Part shown: positions 45,266 through 54,941 of the stretch, one piece after another | Layout of the letters: each line of letters opens with the position of its first letter | Position numbering within the stretch: the stretch's first letter is position 1 | Assembly: GCA_002746935.1 (NCBI GenBank) | Contig: PDRW01000022.1 | Location: forward strand, 110,939-174,938 | Reading direction: 5' to 3' | Source: Rhodobacterales bacterium | Lineage (GTDB): Bacteria; Pseudomonadota; Alphaproteobacteria; Rhodobacterales; Rhodobacteraceae | DNA: 64,000 nucleotides | Made by a program: the position numbers and the translations under genes | Notes under the pieces: generated by a model | The model's input: only the letters and a program-made list of their open reading frames with translations | Database searches by the model: none | Told to the model about the DNA's origin: nothing

Positions 45266-45499
45266 GTCTTCTCCGAGATGTGGTCTCCCCCTGTAAAAGG
45301 TGCAAACGAGGCAAAAATGCAGATTGTCTCTGTTCTTTCAGTGAAACTGCGTCGTTGTGCGGGGTGTGCCCGGCTGTGGAAGCGTTCGGGGGTCTTGAAC
45401 AATGGCCTTGCGCGGTTTTGGCCCTTGTACCCGCACCCGGGCTTGACTTCCCGGCCCCCTCGCGCTGTATCGGCGCGAACCTAACGCGAGGCCAGTTTC

Positions 45500-47374
45500 A
45501 TGCATCCCTATCGCAGCCATACCTGCGCCGATCTGCGCAAAGACAACGTCGGTGAGACCATACGCCTTTCGGGCTGGGTGCACCGGGTCCGCGACCACGG
45601 CGGCGTGTTGTTCATCGACCTGCGCGACCATTACGGCATCACCCAGGTGCTCGCCGACCCCGACAGCCCGGTGTTCGCCGAGGTCGAGAAGGTGCGCGCC
45701 GAATGGGTGATCCGCATCGACGGCAAGGTGCTGGCGCGCGACGCCGGTCTGGTGAACCCGAAGCTGCCCACCGGCGAGATCGAGGTGTTCATTCAGGACA
45801 TGGAGGTGCTCGGCGCCGCCGACGAACTGCCGCTTCAGGTCTTCGGCGATCAGGAATATCCCGAGGACACCCGGCTGAAATACCGCTACCTCGATTTGCG
45901 CCGCGAGAAGATGCAGGAGAACATGAAGCTGCGCTCCGACGTGGTGGCGGCGATGCGGCGGCACATGTGGGAGCGCGGGTTCCGCGAATACCAGACGCCG
46001 ATCATCACCGCCTCCAGCCCCGAAGGCGCGCGCGATTTCCTCGTGCCGTCGCGGCTGCACCCGGGCCGGTTCTACGCCCTGCCGCAGGCGCCGCAGCAGT
46101 TCAAGCAGCTGCTGATGGTCTCGGGCTTCGACAAGTATTTCCAGATCGCACCCTGCTTCCGCGACGAAGACCCGCGCTCCGACCGCAGCCCGACCGATTT
46201 CTACCAGCTCGACATGGAGATGAGCTTTGTCGACCAGCAGGAGATTTTCGACACCATCGGCCCGGTGATCGAAGAAACCATCGCCGAGTTTGCCGGCAAG
46301 CGGTCGGTCGACACCTATGCCGACTGGCCGCAGATCTCCTATCGCGATTCGGCGCTGTGGTATGGCACCGACAAGCCGGACCTGCGCAACCCGCTGAAGA
46401 TGCAGGACGTGTCGGAGCATTTCCGGGGCTCGGGCTTTGCCATCTTCGCCCGGCTTCTGGAGCAGGAGGGCACCAGCGTGCGCGCGATCCCGGCGCCGAA
46501 GGGCGGCTCGCGCAAATTCTGCGACCGGATGAACAGCTTCGCCCAGAAGGAAGGGCTGCCCGGCATGGGCTACATCTTCTGGCGCGACAAGACCGCCGAT
46601 GCCGTGGCGCAGGAGCTTGGCATCACGGTCAAGGAAGCGGCGGCGAAGCTCAAGTCGGGCGAGGTGGAAGGCGGCATGGAAGCGGCCGGCCCGCTCGCGA
46701 AGAACATCGGCCCCGAGCGCACCGAAGCGATCCGTCAGCAGCTCGGCCTTGGCACCGGCGACGCGGCCTTCTTCCTTGGCGGCAAGCCGAAGGCCTTCGA
46801 GCGGGTCGCGGGGCTCGCGCGCGACGTGATCTGGGCCGAGACCCCGAAAGAGAAGCAGGACGAAAACTGGCGAGACCGGTTTGCCTTCGCCTGGATCGTC
46901 GATTTCCCGATCTACGAGCAGGACGAGGAAACCGGCAAGATCGACTTCGAGCACAACCCGTTCTCGATGCCCCAGGGCGGCATGGAGGCGCTGGCGGGCG
47001 ATCCGCTCGAGGTGCTCGGCTATCAATACGACCTCGCCTGCAACGGCGCCGAAATCCTCTCGGGCGCGATCCGCAACCACAAGCTCGACATCATGTTCAA
47101 GGCCTTCGAGATCGCGGGCTATGACGAGGCCGAGGTGCGGCGCCGCTTCGGGGGCATGGTCAACGCCTTCCACTACGGCGCGCCGCCGCACGGGGGCTGT
47201 GCCGCGGGGATCGACCGGATCGTGATGTTGCTGGCCGAGGAAGAGACCATCCGCGAGGTGATGCTGTTCCCGATGACCCAGCGCGCGGAAGACCTGATGA
47301 TGGGCGCGCCTTCGGTGCCGGACAATGCGCAGCTGCGTGATCTGCATGTGCGGATCGTCGAACCGGAGGTCTGA
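45500..47374 (+). CDS. aspS: Aspartyl-tRNA synthetase
   Basis: This class II synthetase charges tRNA-Asp, and in many alphaproteobacteria also tRNA-Asn, for later amidation. The 624-residue product has an N-terminal OB fold (about 15-110) and motif 2 of class II at [20 protein letters not shown]. The bacterial GAD insertion lies at about 285-430, and motif 3 is [12 protein letters not shown]. Length and motifs are standard for the bacterial type. The start at 45500 follows a GCGAGG element. Confidence 0.97.
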   Translation: MHPYRSHTCADLRKDNVGETIRLSGWVHRVRDHGGVLFIDLRDHYGITQVLADPDSPVFAEVEKVRAEWVIRIDGKVLARDAGLVNPKLPTGEIEVFIQDMEVLGAADELPLQVFGDQEYPEDTRLKYRYLDLRREKMQENMKLRSDVVAAMRRHMWERGFREYQTPIITASSPEGARDFLVPSRLHPGRFYALPQAPQQFKQLLMVSGFDKYFQIAPCFRDEDPRSDRSPTDFYQLDMEMSFVDQQEIFDTIGPVIEETIAEFAGKRSVDTYADWPQISYRDSALWYGTDKPDLRNPLKMQDVSEHFRGSGFAIFARLLEQEGTSVRAIPAPKGGSRKFCDRMNSFAQKEGLPGMGYIFWRDKTADAVAQELGITVKEAAAKLKSGEVEGGMEAAGPLAKNIGPERTEAIRQQLGLGTGDAAFFLGGKPKAFERVAGLARDVIWAETPKEKQDENWRDRFAFAWIVDFPIYEQDEETGKIDFEHNPFSMPQGGMEALAGDPLEVLGYQYDLACNGAEILSGAIRNHKLDIMFKAFEIAGYDEAEVRRRFGGMVNAFHYGAPPHGGCAAGIDRIVMLLAEEETIREVMLFPMTQRAEDLMMGAPSVPDNAQLRDLHVRIVEPEV

Positions 47375-47699
47375 GGCTCACGGCATCAGAGAGCCTGGGG
47401 CGCGGGCAGTGCCGGGATCGGAGCAAGCCGGGGTGCCGCAAACCGGGCTTCCCGTCACATTTCAGGCCGTCGGTTTCGCGACGACTGCCAAAATCTGGCC
47501 GGATTGTGTCTGGCTTGTGCACAATCCCCTGCACAATCCCCGGTAATCCCCGGTAATCCCCGGTGCCCCGACCGTCAAGCGATGGTGGATATAGGACCCG
47601 CTGTAGCTGCCCGCCAGAATATGCTCGCCAGTGAACGGTCCCGAAAAGCGGGCTGTGGCTGTGCCAGGCGCACAGCCGGAACAGCTCGCGCCCCCTGGA
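47375..47699. other. Gap after aspS
   Basis: 325 bases without a supported gene. It contains the 10-base unit AATCCCCGGT three times in tandem (47535-47564). I see no clear terminator hairpin with a T tract and no RNA gene. Confidence 0.6.
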
Positions 47700-47888
47700 T
47701 CAGCCGGGAAGCCGGTTCACTTCCGCTCCGGTTCGCTCCGCAGCATCCCCCGAAACCGTACCGGTGGTTTGGGTCACAGCCGGGACGACCGAGAGCGCAA
47801 GCATCACGATTCCGACCAGCAAGACGCTCCAGTCAACCAGAGCGGATCCCCGTTCGCTCTCGGGTGTATGATTAAAGAACCTTTTCAA
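47700..47888 (-). CDS. Flp/Fap pilin-like small protein
   Basis: This 62-residue protein has a short charged N terminus and one hydrophobic helix in a segment ERGSALVDWSVLLVGIVM, which looks like the Flp-type pilin N-terminal helix with its preceding Glu/Gly processing site. The start is a TTG at 47888, backed by AGGGGA. A longer TTG start at 47903 is possible. It is alone, without any tad or pilus assembly gene nearby. Confidence 0.45.
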   Translation of the reverse strand: MKRFFNHTPESERGSALVDWSVLLVGIVMLALSVVPAVTQTTGTVSGDAAERTGAEVNRLPG

Positions 47889-48103
47889 GTCGCTTCCCCT
47901 CAACTCCGGCCCCTCAGCTCCCCCGCTGATTGGTCCTGAACATATTTCTTGCGGTCAATTGGGGCGGGAATGCGGTTGCTCTGCGACGGTTTGGGGGCTT
48001 CAAAAGGGCAGCGGTCATCCGCTTGCACGGCTGGTGAGCCGGGGCCAGGCCGGGGTGGCGCGGGTGCGTCTCCATGGCAGAAAAGCCGCGAAAGAGCGGC
48101 GCG

Positions 48104-48796
48104 TCAGGCGGAGGCGCGCATTTCCGCGAGCTTGTCGGCGACCAGCCGGGCGACCTGGGGGGCATGAGCAGGAGCCTGCGCGAGTCGCCGTGCCGCTGCC
48201 TCAAGCGTGGGGTCATGCGCGGCTTGTGCCACCGTACCCAGAAACTGAGCCGCATAGGGCAAGTCCGGCAATCTGCCGTGCTCCATCATGTCGGCGGCAT
48301 GTTCGAGGTCTTCAGCAACGGCGTCGCGGCCGGGAATGACGTGCCTGTCTGGCAGGGCCCTTGGCCCCCGGAGCGCCTGCGTCCGAGGCAAGAGGTTCAG
48401 AATTGCTTGCTGAAACAGCGCGAGGCTCTCGATCGGCTTGGCCAGAAAACCATCGGCCCCGGCCGCCATCGCCGCCTCTTCCGTGCCCGCGTCGCCGCTG
48501 GTGCCGATAACCGCCGGAACCCTGGGTTCGGCCCGCGCCAGTTCGGCGATGAGATCGGCACCGCTGCCGTCGGGCAGGCCCATATCGACGATCACAACCG
48601 AGGGGCGGAAAACAGCGAGGTGGCGATGCGCCGCAGCAATCGAATCCGCCCGCCTGAGCCGGGCCCCGGAGCCCAGGGCCAGCAACCGCACCGCCTGGGT
48701 AGTGCAGCGGCTGTCCTCCACAATCAGGAGGCTCAACCCGTTGAGCGGGCGTTCGGGGGTGGGTTCTGGCAGGTACAGGTGGAGATCGCTATCCAT
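48104..48796 (-). CDS. Single-domain response regulator with helical C-terminal tail
   Basis: This 230-residue protein has a CheY-like receiver domain (about 18-135) with the phospho-acceptor Asp in VVIVDMGLPDGSG and the conserved Lys in DGFLAKPIESLA. The C-terminal part is helical and has no DNA-binding motif. No histidine kinase is adjacent. AAAGGA precedes the ATG at 48796. The output is unknown. Confidence 0.82.
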   Translation of the reverse strand: MDSDLHLYLPEPTPERPLNGLSLLIVEDSRCTTQAVRLLALGSGARLRRADSIAAAHRHLAVFRPSVVIVDMGLPDGSGADLIAELARAEPRVPAVIGTSGDAGTEEAAMAAGADGFLAKPIESLALFQQAILNLLPRTQALRGPRALPDRHVIPGRDAVAEDLEHAADMMEHGRLPDLPYAAQFLGTVAQAAHDPTLEAAARRLAQAPAHAPQVARLVADKLAEMRASA

Positions 48797-48920
48797 GTTT
48801 CTTGTCCTTTCCCCTGAAGCCAAGCACGAAACCGCCTAATATCCGGTTAACGCCATCGCACTTGTGCCGTTTTGCTGCGCCGGGCTACACCCGGGCCACT
48901 CAGGGAAGAGGGAGAAAGAG

Positions 48921-49325
48921 ATGATCGGACGTCTGAACCACGTTGCCATCGCGGTGCCGGACCTTGAAGCCGCGGCGGCGCAATATCGTGATACGCTGGG
49001 GGCCGAGGTTGGCGCGCCGCAGGATGAACCCGACCACGGCGTGACCGTGGTGTTCATCACCCTGCCGAACACCAAGATCGAGCTGCTTTACCCCTTGGGG
49101 GAGAATTCGCCGATCGCCGGGTTCCTGGAAAAGAACCCGTCCGGCGGGATTCACCATATCTGCTACGAGGTCGACGACCTCCTTGCCGCCCGTGACAGGC
49201 TCAAGGCCGCGGGTGCGCGGGTGCTGGGCAGCGGCGAGCCGAAAATCGGCGCCCATGGCAAGCCGGTGCTGTTTCTGCACCCGAAGGATTTCACCGGCAC
49301 GCTGGTGGAGCTGGAGCAGGTCTGA
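48921..49325 (+). CDS. Methylmalonyl-CoA epimerase
   Basis: This 134-residue glyoxalase-fold protein starts MIGRLNHVAIAVPDLEAA (metal ligand His7). It has GGIHHICYEVDDL and ends with LVELEQV (Glu ligand), as in methylmalonyl-CoA epimerase of the propionyl-CoA route. The partner mutase and carboxylase genes are not in the window. AAAGAG precedes the ATG. Confidence 0.9.
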   Translation: MIGRLNHVAIAVPDLEAAAAQYRDTLGAEVGAPQDEPDHGVTVVFITLPNTKIELLYPLGENSPIAGFLEKNPSGGIHHICYEVDDLLAARDRLKAAGARVLGSGEPKIGAHGKPVLFLHPKDFTGTLVELEQV

Positions 49326-49748
49326 GGTTGGGGCGCGGGAGAGGTGCCCGGTCCTCCCGAGAAGGAGGCTCCTGTCCGACAGCCGGCTTGGATGGCCCAA
49401 ACCAGCCTTGACCCGGGCAATTGCGATTTGTGCGCTTGTCTCGGGGCGATAGCGGAGGAAGACCCCGACAGGATGAATGTGCCGGGCGAGCGGAATTCGG
49501 GCTGATCGGGGTGTTTGCCCTGCCCGGTCGACCGGGGTTTCCGGTTTGGGAAAGAGATTCCATTAGTCCGGAATACCGGACTAATGGAATCTCTGTTTTT
49601 CAATGCTTTTCCAATGGGATGCAGGCCTCCGGCGGGAGTGATTTACCAAGTGTCAACCAAAGAAAACGCGCCCTTGGCGAACCGGGGCGCGTGGTTTTCT
49701 TCCGGGCGCGATTCCCGTCCGGGTAAGGGACGGGGAGGAAGGCAGGTC
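49326..49748. other. Gap with a terminator-like palindrome
   Basis: 423 bases between convergent genes. The only clear element is the palindrome with a T tract at 49554-49600. Open frames crossing it lack ribosome-binding sites. Confidence 0.6.
49554..49600. terminator. Palindromic terminator, copy 1 of a repeated element
   Basis: GAGATTCCATTAGTCCGG (49554-49571) and its exact complement (49576-49593) flank the loop AATA, and TGTTTTT follows on the plus strand. The 32-base core recurs at 52146-52177. It sits between two converging transcripts. Confidence 0.8.
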
Positions 49749-50324
49749 TTATTCCGAGGTTTCCGTTTCGCCTTTGGCCGCGGTGTCCTCACCGGTCTGT
49801 GGCATCATCGGCATGGGCATCTCGGGCCGTTCGAATTCTTCCCAGGAGACAAAGGCCGGACCACCGCTCAGCCCGGCGGGCAGGCAGAGCGCGAAGCGGC
49901 AATCGACCACCGGCACGGTCACCTCGAGGCCGAGGTCGTCCAGTACAACGGTTCGTTTCAGGCCCTGGGACATCATTTCGGCATAGGCCTCAAAGTCGAA
50001 CACCGGCATCAGCATCGGCGGCATCTCGCCTTCGGCCGGGGCCTCGACCTCCGGCCGCATCGGCAGCGCGCCGCGGCGGCCGATCACGCCGGCCTCGAAC
50101 AGCGGGGCCATCGCCGGACCCCGCAGCGGTCCGCGCAGCACCATGGCACGCAGCGCATCTTTGGTGATGTTCCCGGCCTTGCAGAAATCGGGGGTGATGC
50201 CCAGATCGGCGCAGGTGACGGTGAGCGGCTCGGACGGCACTTCGGGGAGATCGGCAGCCTGCACGGCGGGGATCGTGCTCAGGGTGAAGGCCGCAGCGAG
50301 CGCGACACGGGTGGAGGATTTCAT
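49749..50324 (-). CDS. Secreted protein of unknown function
   Basis: This 191-residue protein begins with a clear Sec signal peptide (MKSSTRVALAAAFTLSTIPA, cleaved after AVQA). The mature part is rich in Pro, Met and Glu, with four cysteines in the middle. It is not recognised. It lies about 90 bases after the CysZ-like gene on the same strand. GGAACGCACC precedes the ATG. Confidence 0.7.
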   Translation of the reverse strand: MKSSTRVALAAAFTLSTIPAVQAADLPEVPSEPLTVTCADLGITPDFCKAGNITKDALRAMVLRGPLRGPAMAPLFEAGVIGRRGALPMRPEVEAPAEGEMPPMLMPVFDFEAYAEMMSQGLKRTVVLDDLGLEVTVPVVDCRFALCLPAGLSGGPAFVSWEEFERPEMPMPMMPQTGEDTAAKGETETSE

Positions 50325-50417
50325 GGGGTGCGTTCCTGGTTTGGTAAGGTCTTCGGTGGTGATGGCGTTCCCTAGCAGGCGGGCGGTCCGGTCTCAACGC
50401 GGCCGCGGCGCCCTGCG

Positions 50418-51101
50418 TCAACGGGTCGCCAGCCGGTGATACATATGGGTGAAGCTCGCCGCCCCGATCACCGGCATCAGCAGGTTCAGCAGCGGCACCG
50501 AGAGCGGGATCGCCATCAGCGTGCCCGCGGCCCAGATCTGCCCGGCATGGCGCTTGCGCAAACGGATCGCGGCGTCGCGCCCTTCGCGGCGGATCGCCGC
50601 CATCTGAAAGAATTCCCGCCCCAGCAGATAGCCGTTCACCGCCCAGAACAGCATCGGCGCCAGCGGTCCGACCCAGAACATCAGGATCAGCGCCACGAGG
50701 TTCACGCCGATGGTCACGAAGATCAGGCTGATCGAGTCCTTCAGCGTGTCGCTGACCGGGATATGGCCGACAGGGGGCAGGCCGGGGTAATGCTTGTCTT
50801 CCACCGCTTCGGCGACATCGTCGAGGAAGATCCCGGTGAAGGCCGCCGCGACCGGCACCATCAGCACCACCGACAGCAGGAGCATCAGCAGCACCGTGGC
50901 CCAGCTCGCGAGGCTGTCGAGCCAGGTGATGTCGAAGCCGAACAGGGTGATGGTCTCGGGAACGAAGAGCCCCGCGACCCAGCCGAGCACCCAGGTGAGC
51001 CCGGCCAGAAGCGCGACTGTCAGCCCCAGCCCTTTCAGCAACACACCGCGGAAACGGCGGTCGGGGAGTTGGGCGAGGGCCTTGAGGAAATCGCCGATCA
51101 T
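50418..51101 (-). CDS. EI24/CysZ-like membrane protein
   Basis: This 227-residue protein has about four long hydrophobic helices. The EI24 (CysZ) pattern shows a large N-terminal hydrophobic hairpin and a GYLLGREFFQMAAIRR segment in the second half. CysZ in enteric bacteria is a sulfate permease, while in other bacteria the role is less clear. The start at 51101 overlaps the stop of the nitroreductase gene by ATGA. Confidence 0.85.
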   Translation of the reverse strand: MIGDFLKALAQLPDRRFRGVLLKGLGLTVALLAGLTWVLGWVAGLFVPETITLFGFDITWLDSLASWATVLLMLLLSVVLMVPVAAAFTGIFLDDVAEAVEDKHYPGLPPVGHIPVSDTLKDSISLIFVTIGVNLVALILMFWVGPLAPMLFWAVNGYLLGREFFQMAAIRREGRDAAIRLRKRHAGQIWAAGTLMAIPLSVPLLNLLMPVIGAASFTHMYHRLATR

Positions 51102-51676
51102 TCCGGCATCCACTGGGTGATCTCGTCAAGATCGGGGCGCGGACGCTCCGGCGGGGTGATGGTTTCGCTGCCGATATGGATGAAGCCCGCGACGGTTTCC
51201 GTTTCCTTCATGCCGAGCGCGACCGAGAGGAATTCCGGGTCATGCGAGGCCCAACCGGAGAGCCAGTTGGCGCCCCAGCCGGCGGCCAGAGCGGCGTTCA
51301 GCAGCGACAGGCAGACGGCGCCCGCGGAGAGCACCTGTTCGATCTCCGGCACCTTGTCGGAGGCCACCGGCGCCGAGACGACGACGACCGCGAGATGCGA
51401 ATCGGCAAATTGGCGATACATCTTCTCGACCCGGTTGCGGTCTTCTCCCCGCGCCGCGCCGCGCGCCATCACCTCGCCGGCGAGCCGTTCGAGGGCCGGG
51501 CGTTCGAGCACGATGAACCGCCAGGGCACGAGCTTGCCGTGGTCGGGGGTGCGGGCCGCGGCGGTGAGCAGGGTGGACAGCTGTTTGCGGTCCGGCACCG
51601 GGGTGGTGAGGGTCTTCGCCGGGCGCGAACGGCGGGTGAGCAGGAAATCGAGCGCGGCCTGGTTGGTGTTGGGCAT
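51098..51676 (-). CDS. Nitroreductase family protein (YdjA-like)
   Basis: This 192-residue flavoprotein of the nitroreductase fold starts NQAALDFLLTRRSRPAKTL (FMN-binding Arg-Arg-Ser). The middle has PDHGKLVPWRFIVLE, and the C-terminal WGANWLSGW is typical of the YdjA branch. It is expected to be a homodimeric NAD(P)H-dependent reductase of unknown substrate. GGAGA precedes the ATG at 51676. It is the first gene of an operon with the CysZ-like protein. Confidence 0.9.
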   Translation of the reverse strand: MPNTNQAALDFLLTRRSRPAKTLTTPVPDRKQLSTLLTAAARTPDHGKLVPWRFIVLERPALERLAGEVMARGAARGEDRNRVEKMYRQFADSHLAVVVVSAPVASDKVPEIEQVLSAGAVCLSLLNAALAAGWGANWLSGWASHDPEFLSVALGMKETETVAGFIHIGSETITPPERPRPDLDEITQWMPE

Positions 51677-51802
51677 GGGGGTCTCCGGGTTCTCGGTCTG
51701 GTCGGTCTTCATGTCGGCGCGGTGGGCGCGGAAATCAAGCGGGGTTGCGCCTGTGCCGGGCGGGTATAGCCTGCGGGGCAGTCGGTTTTGAGGAGGGGCT
51801 CC

Positions 51803-52057
51803 ATGAAAAAGGGAGATTTTGCGCATCTTGCGGTCCCCGGGGCCGAGATCCCCCTGCGGGTGACCCCGCGGGCCTCGCGCAATGCGGTGGAAGAGGGGCC
51901 TGAGGGGCTGCGCATCTGGGTGACGGTGCCGCCGGAGGGGGGCAAGGCCAACAAGGCCGTGACCCGTCTGCTCGCCGATGCCCTTGGCGTTGCCAGATCG
52001 CGCCTTGCACTGGTGCGGGGTGCGACGGCGCGCGACAAGACCTTCCGTCTCGACTGA
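51803..52057 (+). CDS. DUF167 (YggU) family protein
   Basis: This 84-residue protein is the full length of the family, with LRVTPRASRNAVEEG and PPEGGKANKAVTRLLA, where the conserved GKAN motif sits. The function is unknown. AGGAGGGG precedes the ATG. It is divergent from the nitroreductase gene and faces the sulfotransferase gene. Confidence 0.92.
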   Translation: MKKGDFAHLAVPGAEIPLRVTPRASRNAVEEGPEGLRIWVTVPPEGGKANKAVTRLLADALGVARSRLALVRGATARDKTFRLD

Positions 52058-52145
52058 GAGAGGGCGCTCGGTTTCGGAGCCGATTGGCGCTGTTTCATGG
52101 GCGGCGCTGGCGTGGGTGGCCGGGGTGAAAACCCGCCATAGAGAA

Positions 52146-52177
52146 TCCATTAGTCCGGAATACCGGACTAATGGAAT
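52146..52177. terminator. Palindromic element, copy 2
   Basis: TCCATTAGTCCGG (52146-52158), loop AATA, then CCGGACTAATGGA (52163-52175). The 32 bases 52146-52177 are identical to 49559-49590. The plus-strand T tract seen at copy 1 is missing, so termination strength is uncertain. It lies between two convergent genes. Confidence 0.65.
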
Positions 52178-52334
52178 AGCCGGATTTCACTTTTATCCCA
52201 GTGCGTTACACGGCTGAATCCACCGCGCCTCGCGGTCTGTCAACCCTTTGTTGATCATATTGCCAGCCCCCCCGGAAGCCCCCCGAAGCCCCCTTGCGAT
52301 CCGAACAAGACACCCCAACCAGCATCGCCCCGGT

Positions 52335-53153
52335 TCAGCCTCCGAGCTTCTTGTGAACCTCGTCGAGGTCGATCTCGCCCGTCGGCATCTTCTGTCCCGG
52401 ATTGTCGAAATCGTATTTGAACAGCCTGAAATCGCGCTTGTAGATTTCCCAGACCAGATGTTTCGACAGATCGTCGAAATAGGCCTCGACCGGATGCGCC
52501 ATCTTCGGCCCGTGATCGGCGCTTTCGTTGAACCGCGGGATCCTGTCGAGCCGGACCTTGTGCGGGGTCTCGATATTGTCCAGCACTTCGCGCATGCCGC
52601 GGTTGAAATCCTCGATGTGGAAGATCCGGTCATAGCGCCCGCCGTTGCGGATGAAGGTCGAAATATGGCCCGACATGGCCGACCAGTGGATGTCCGGGTC
52701 CATCGGGCGGCGGAAGCGGATGGTGTCGCGGGCGAACAGCAGAAACCGCCGGAAGCTGCGGATCTGGTCGAATTCGAATCCGGTCTCGGGCTCGCCCACC
52801 TCGACGCCGTATTTCTGCATCAAGAGCGGCACGAGATTGCCCCGGTAGCGCTTGCCGTTGCGCTGGATGCCGCAGATCTTGTCGAAGAAGCTCGACAGGA
52901 TCCGCCCGTAGGGGTTGCGCACCGCGGTGAAGGCGAAGGATCTGTGCGCCTTCACATTGGCCTCGATCACCGGCTGGCTGGCCTCGAAGGCCCATTTGTG
53001 CAGGCCCTCGGTGGCGTCATGCACATCGCCATCGAAGAAGTGGCCGTGGTCGGAGTAATACATGATCTGGCCGATCGTCGAGCAGGCGCATTTCGGCACC
53101 ACGCGATAGACCACGCTTTCGCTTTCCGTCATCCAGATGCCGGGGAACCCCAT
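52335..53153 (-). CDS. Sulfotransferase family protein
   Basis: This 272-residue protein carries the PAPS-binding 5' loop VVPKCACSTIGQ (about 18-29) and a 3'-phosphate motif FTAVRNPYGRILSSFFDK (about 75-92), as in the Sulfotransfer_2 family that sulfates glycans. It would act on an extracellular polysaccharide or lipid glycan. It is divergent from a branching glycosyltransferase across 147 bases of comparatively AT-rich DNA, so the pair likely works on the same polymer. Confidence 0.9.
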   Translation of the reverse strand: MGFPGIWMTESESVVYRVVPKCACSTIGQIMYYSDHGHFFDGDVHDATEGLHKWAFEASQPVIEANVKAHRSFAFTAVRNPYGRILSSFFDKICGIQRNGKRYRGNLVPLLMQKYGVEVGEPETGFEFDQIRSFRRFLLFARDTIRFRRPMDPDIHWSAMSGHISTFIRNGGRYDRIFHIEDFNRGMREVLDNIETPHKVRLDRIPRFNESADHGPKMAHPVEAYFDDLSKHLVWEIYKRDFRLFKYDFDNPGQKMPTGEIDLDEVHKKLGG

Positions 53154-53300
53154 GAAGCCGTTTGCCTCCGTTCACAGAGCGCGGACAATTCCACGCAGGC
53201 AATACAATTACCTCAGAAATGCAAACAAACTCTGTCATTTCAATGACCCTTTCAGGTATTCCTTCGGGCAGCAGGGTCCGGATTTCGAGCATCATACGCC

Positions 53301-54887
53301 ATGGCACAGATCGCCTTCATCCTTCTCAGCCACAGGGATCCCGCGGGCGTGATCGACCAGGCGCGGCGGCTGACGGCGGCGGGCGACTGCATCTCGATCC
53401 ATTTCGATGCCCGCGCACCGAAGGCGGCGTTCGAGACGATCCGCAGCGCACTAGCCGGCAATTCCAACGTCTGTTTCGCGCGGCGGCGGGTGAAATGCGG
53501 CTGGGGCAGTTGGAGCCTCGTCAGGGCCACGCTGGAAGCGCTGCGCGCCGCGCTGGAGGCTTTCCCGCGGGCGACGCATTTCTACATGGTCAGCGGCGAT
53601 TGCATGCCGATCAAATCAGCCGAATTCGCGCATGATTATCTCGACGCCGAAGATGCCGACTATATCGAGAGCGTCGATTTCTTCGACAGCGACTGGATCC
53701 GGACCGGCATCAGGGAAGACCGTCTGATCTATCGCCATGTCTTCAACGAACGCAGCCACAAACGCTGGTTCTACCGGTCGCTGGACTGGCAGAAACGCCT
53801 CGGGCTCAAGCGCCGCATCCCCGCCGATCTGCAAATCATGATCGGTTCGCAATGGTGGTGTCTGCGGCGGCGGACCGTGGAGTGGATCCTCGATTTTCTC
53901 CGCCAGCGGCCCGATGTGGTGCGCTTCTTCCGCACCACATGGATCCCTGACGAGACCTTTTTCCAGACCCTTGTGCGCCATCTGGTGCCGGCGGAGGAAA
54001 TCCGTTCGCGGACGCTGACCTTTCTGATGTTTACCGACTACGGCATGCCGGTGACTTTCTGCAACGACCATTACGACATGCTGATCGCGCAGGATTATCT
54101 GTTCGCCCGCAAGATCAGCCCGGAGGCGAGCGAGCTCAAGCAACGTCTTGGAGCGCTCTATACCGAAACCGGCGTGACCTTCCGGATTTCCAACGAGGGC
54201 CGCAGCCTGTTCCGGTTTCTGGTCGGGCAGGGCCGGATCGGGCGCCGGTTCGCGCCGCGTGTCTGGGAGGCGGAAAGCTCCATCGGGCGCGAGCGCGAGC
54301 TGCTGATCGTGGTGGCGAAGAAATGGCATGTGGGCAAGCGGCTGATGGGGCGGATCCGCGAGGTCACCGGCATTGTCTGCATGGACTATCTGTTTGACGA
54401 CCAATGGTGCGACTTCCCCGATCTCGGCGGCATCCAGTCGGGCATCGAAAAACGCACCCGGCACCGGCGGGCGCTGATGCGGATGCTTTACGACCATTTT
54501 GAAACCGACCGGCTGGCGGTGGCGATGGACCCGGACAACATGGACCTGCTGCGCGATTTCTTTTCCGACCGTGCGACCACGCGGCTTCTGGAGGTCGAGA
54601 GCGACTATTCCGACGCATGGATCCGGGGCCATGCGATCCGGGTCGGGTTGATGGGGGCGAGCACGCCGGAGAAGACGGTGCGCCGGTTGCTGCCGGCGGT
54701 GCGCGGGGAGCTCCGTCTCGAAAGCGAGCGTATCCGCGATGCGGGGTTCGATCATGTCTATCTGTTGCGCGAGGCGGGTACAGCGGCCGAAAACGCCCGC
54801 GCGCTCGCGCGCTTTCTGTCGGTCTCCGAGGCCCGCGCGCTGGAAATTGCGCGCAGCCCGGATCTGTTCAACGATCGGGACGCTTGA
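53301..54887 (+). CDS. Core-2/I-branching type glycosyltransferase with C-terminal domain (DUF5928-like)
   Basis: The first about 290 residues match beta-1,6-N-acetylglucosaminyltransferases (ILLSHRDPAGVIDQARRL at the start, VSGDCMPIKS near 97-106, and SQWWCLRRRTVEW). The last about 220 residues form a second domain of unknown function found fused to this transferase in Rhodobacterales. Such enzymes build branched surface polysaccharides. It is 528 residues long. No clear ribosome-binding site is seen, although the ATG at 53301 fits the family start. Confidence 0.85.
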   Translation: MAQIAFILLSHRDPAGVIDQARRLTAAGDCISIHFDARAPKAAFETIRSALAGNSNVCFARRRVKCGWGSWSLVRATLEALRAALEAFPRATHFYMVSGDCMPIKSAEFAHDYLDAEDADYIESVDFFDSDWIRTGIREDRLIYRHVFNERSHKRWFYRSLDWQKRLGLKRRIPADLQIMIGSQWWCLRRRTVEWILDFLRQRPDVVRFFRTTWIPDETFFQTLVRHLVPAEEIRSRTLTFLMFTDYGMPVTFCNDHYDMLIAQDYLFARKISPEASELKQRLGALYTETGVTFRISNEGRSLFRFLVGQGRIGRRFAPRVWEAESSIGRERELLIVVAKKWHVGKRLMGRIREVTGIVCMDYLFDDQWCDFPDLGGIQSGIEKRTRHRRALMRMLYDHFETDRLAVAMDPDNMDLLRDFFSDRATTRLLEVESDYSDAWIRGHAIRVGLMGASTPEKTVRRLLPAVRGELRLESERIRDAGFDHVYLLREAGTAAENARALARFLSVSEARALEIARSPDLFNDRDA

Positions 54888-54941
54888 ATCCACGGCCGAT
54901 TCGCCGTCAACTCGGGGCCGAACAAACCTCAGGAGACCCGG

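Noticed and set aside
47375-47699. A small RNA in the gap after aspS
   Set aside because: Only tandem AATCCCCGGT repeats are seen, with no terminator or stable structure.
49554-52177. The two palindromes as the ends of a transposable element
   Set aside because: The intervening genes are ordinary (secreted protein, CysZ-like, nitroreductase, DUF167), no transposase is seen, and each copy is itself a full palindrome.
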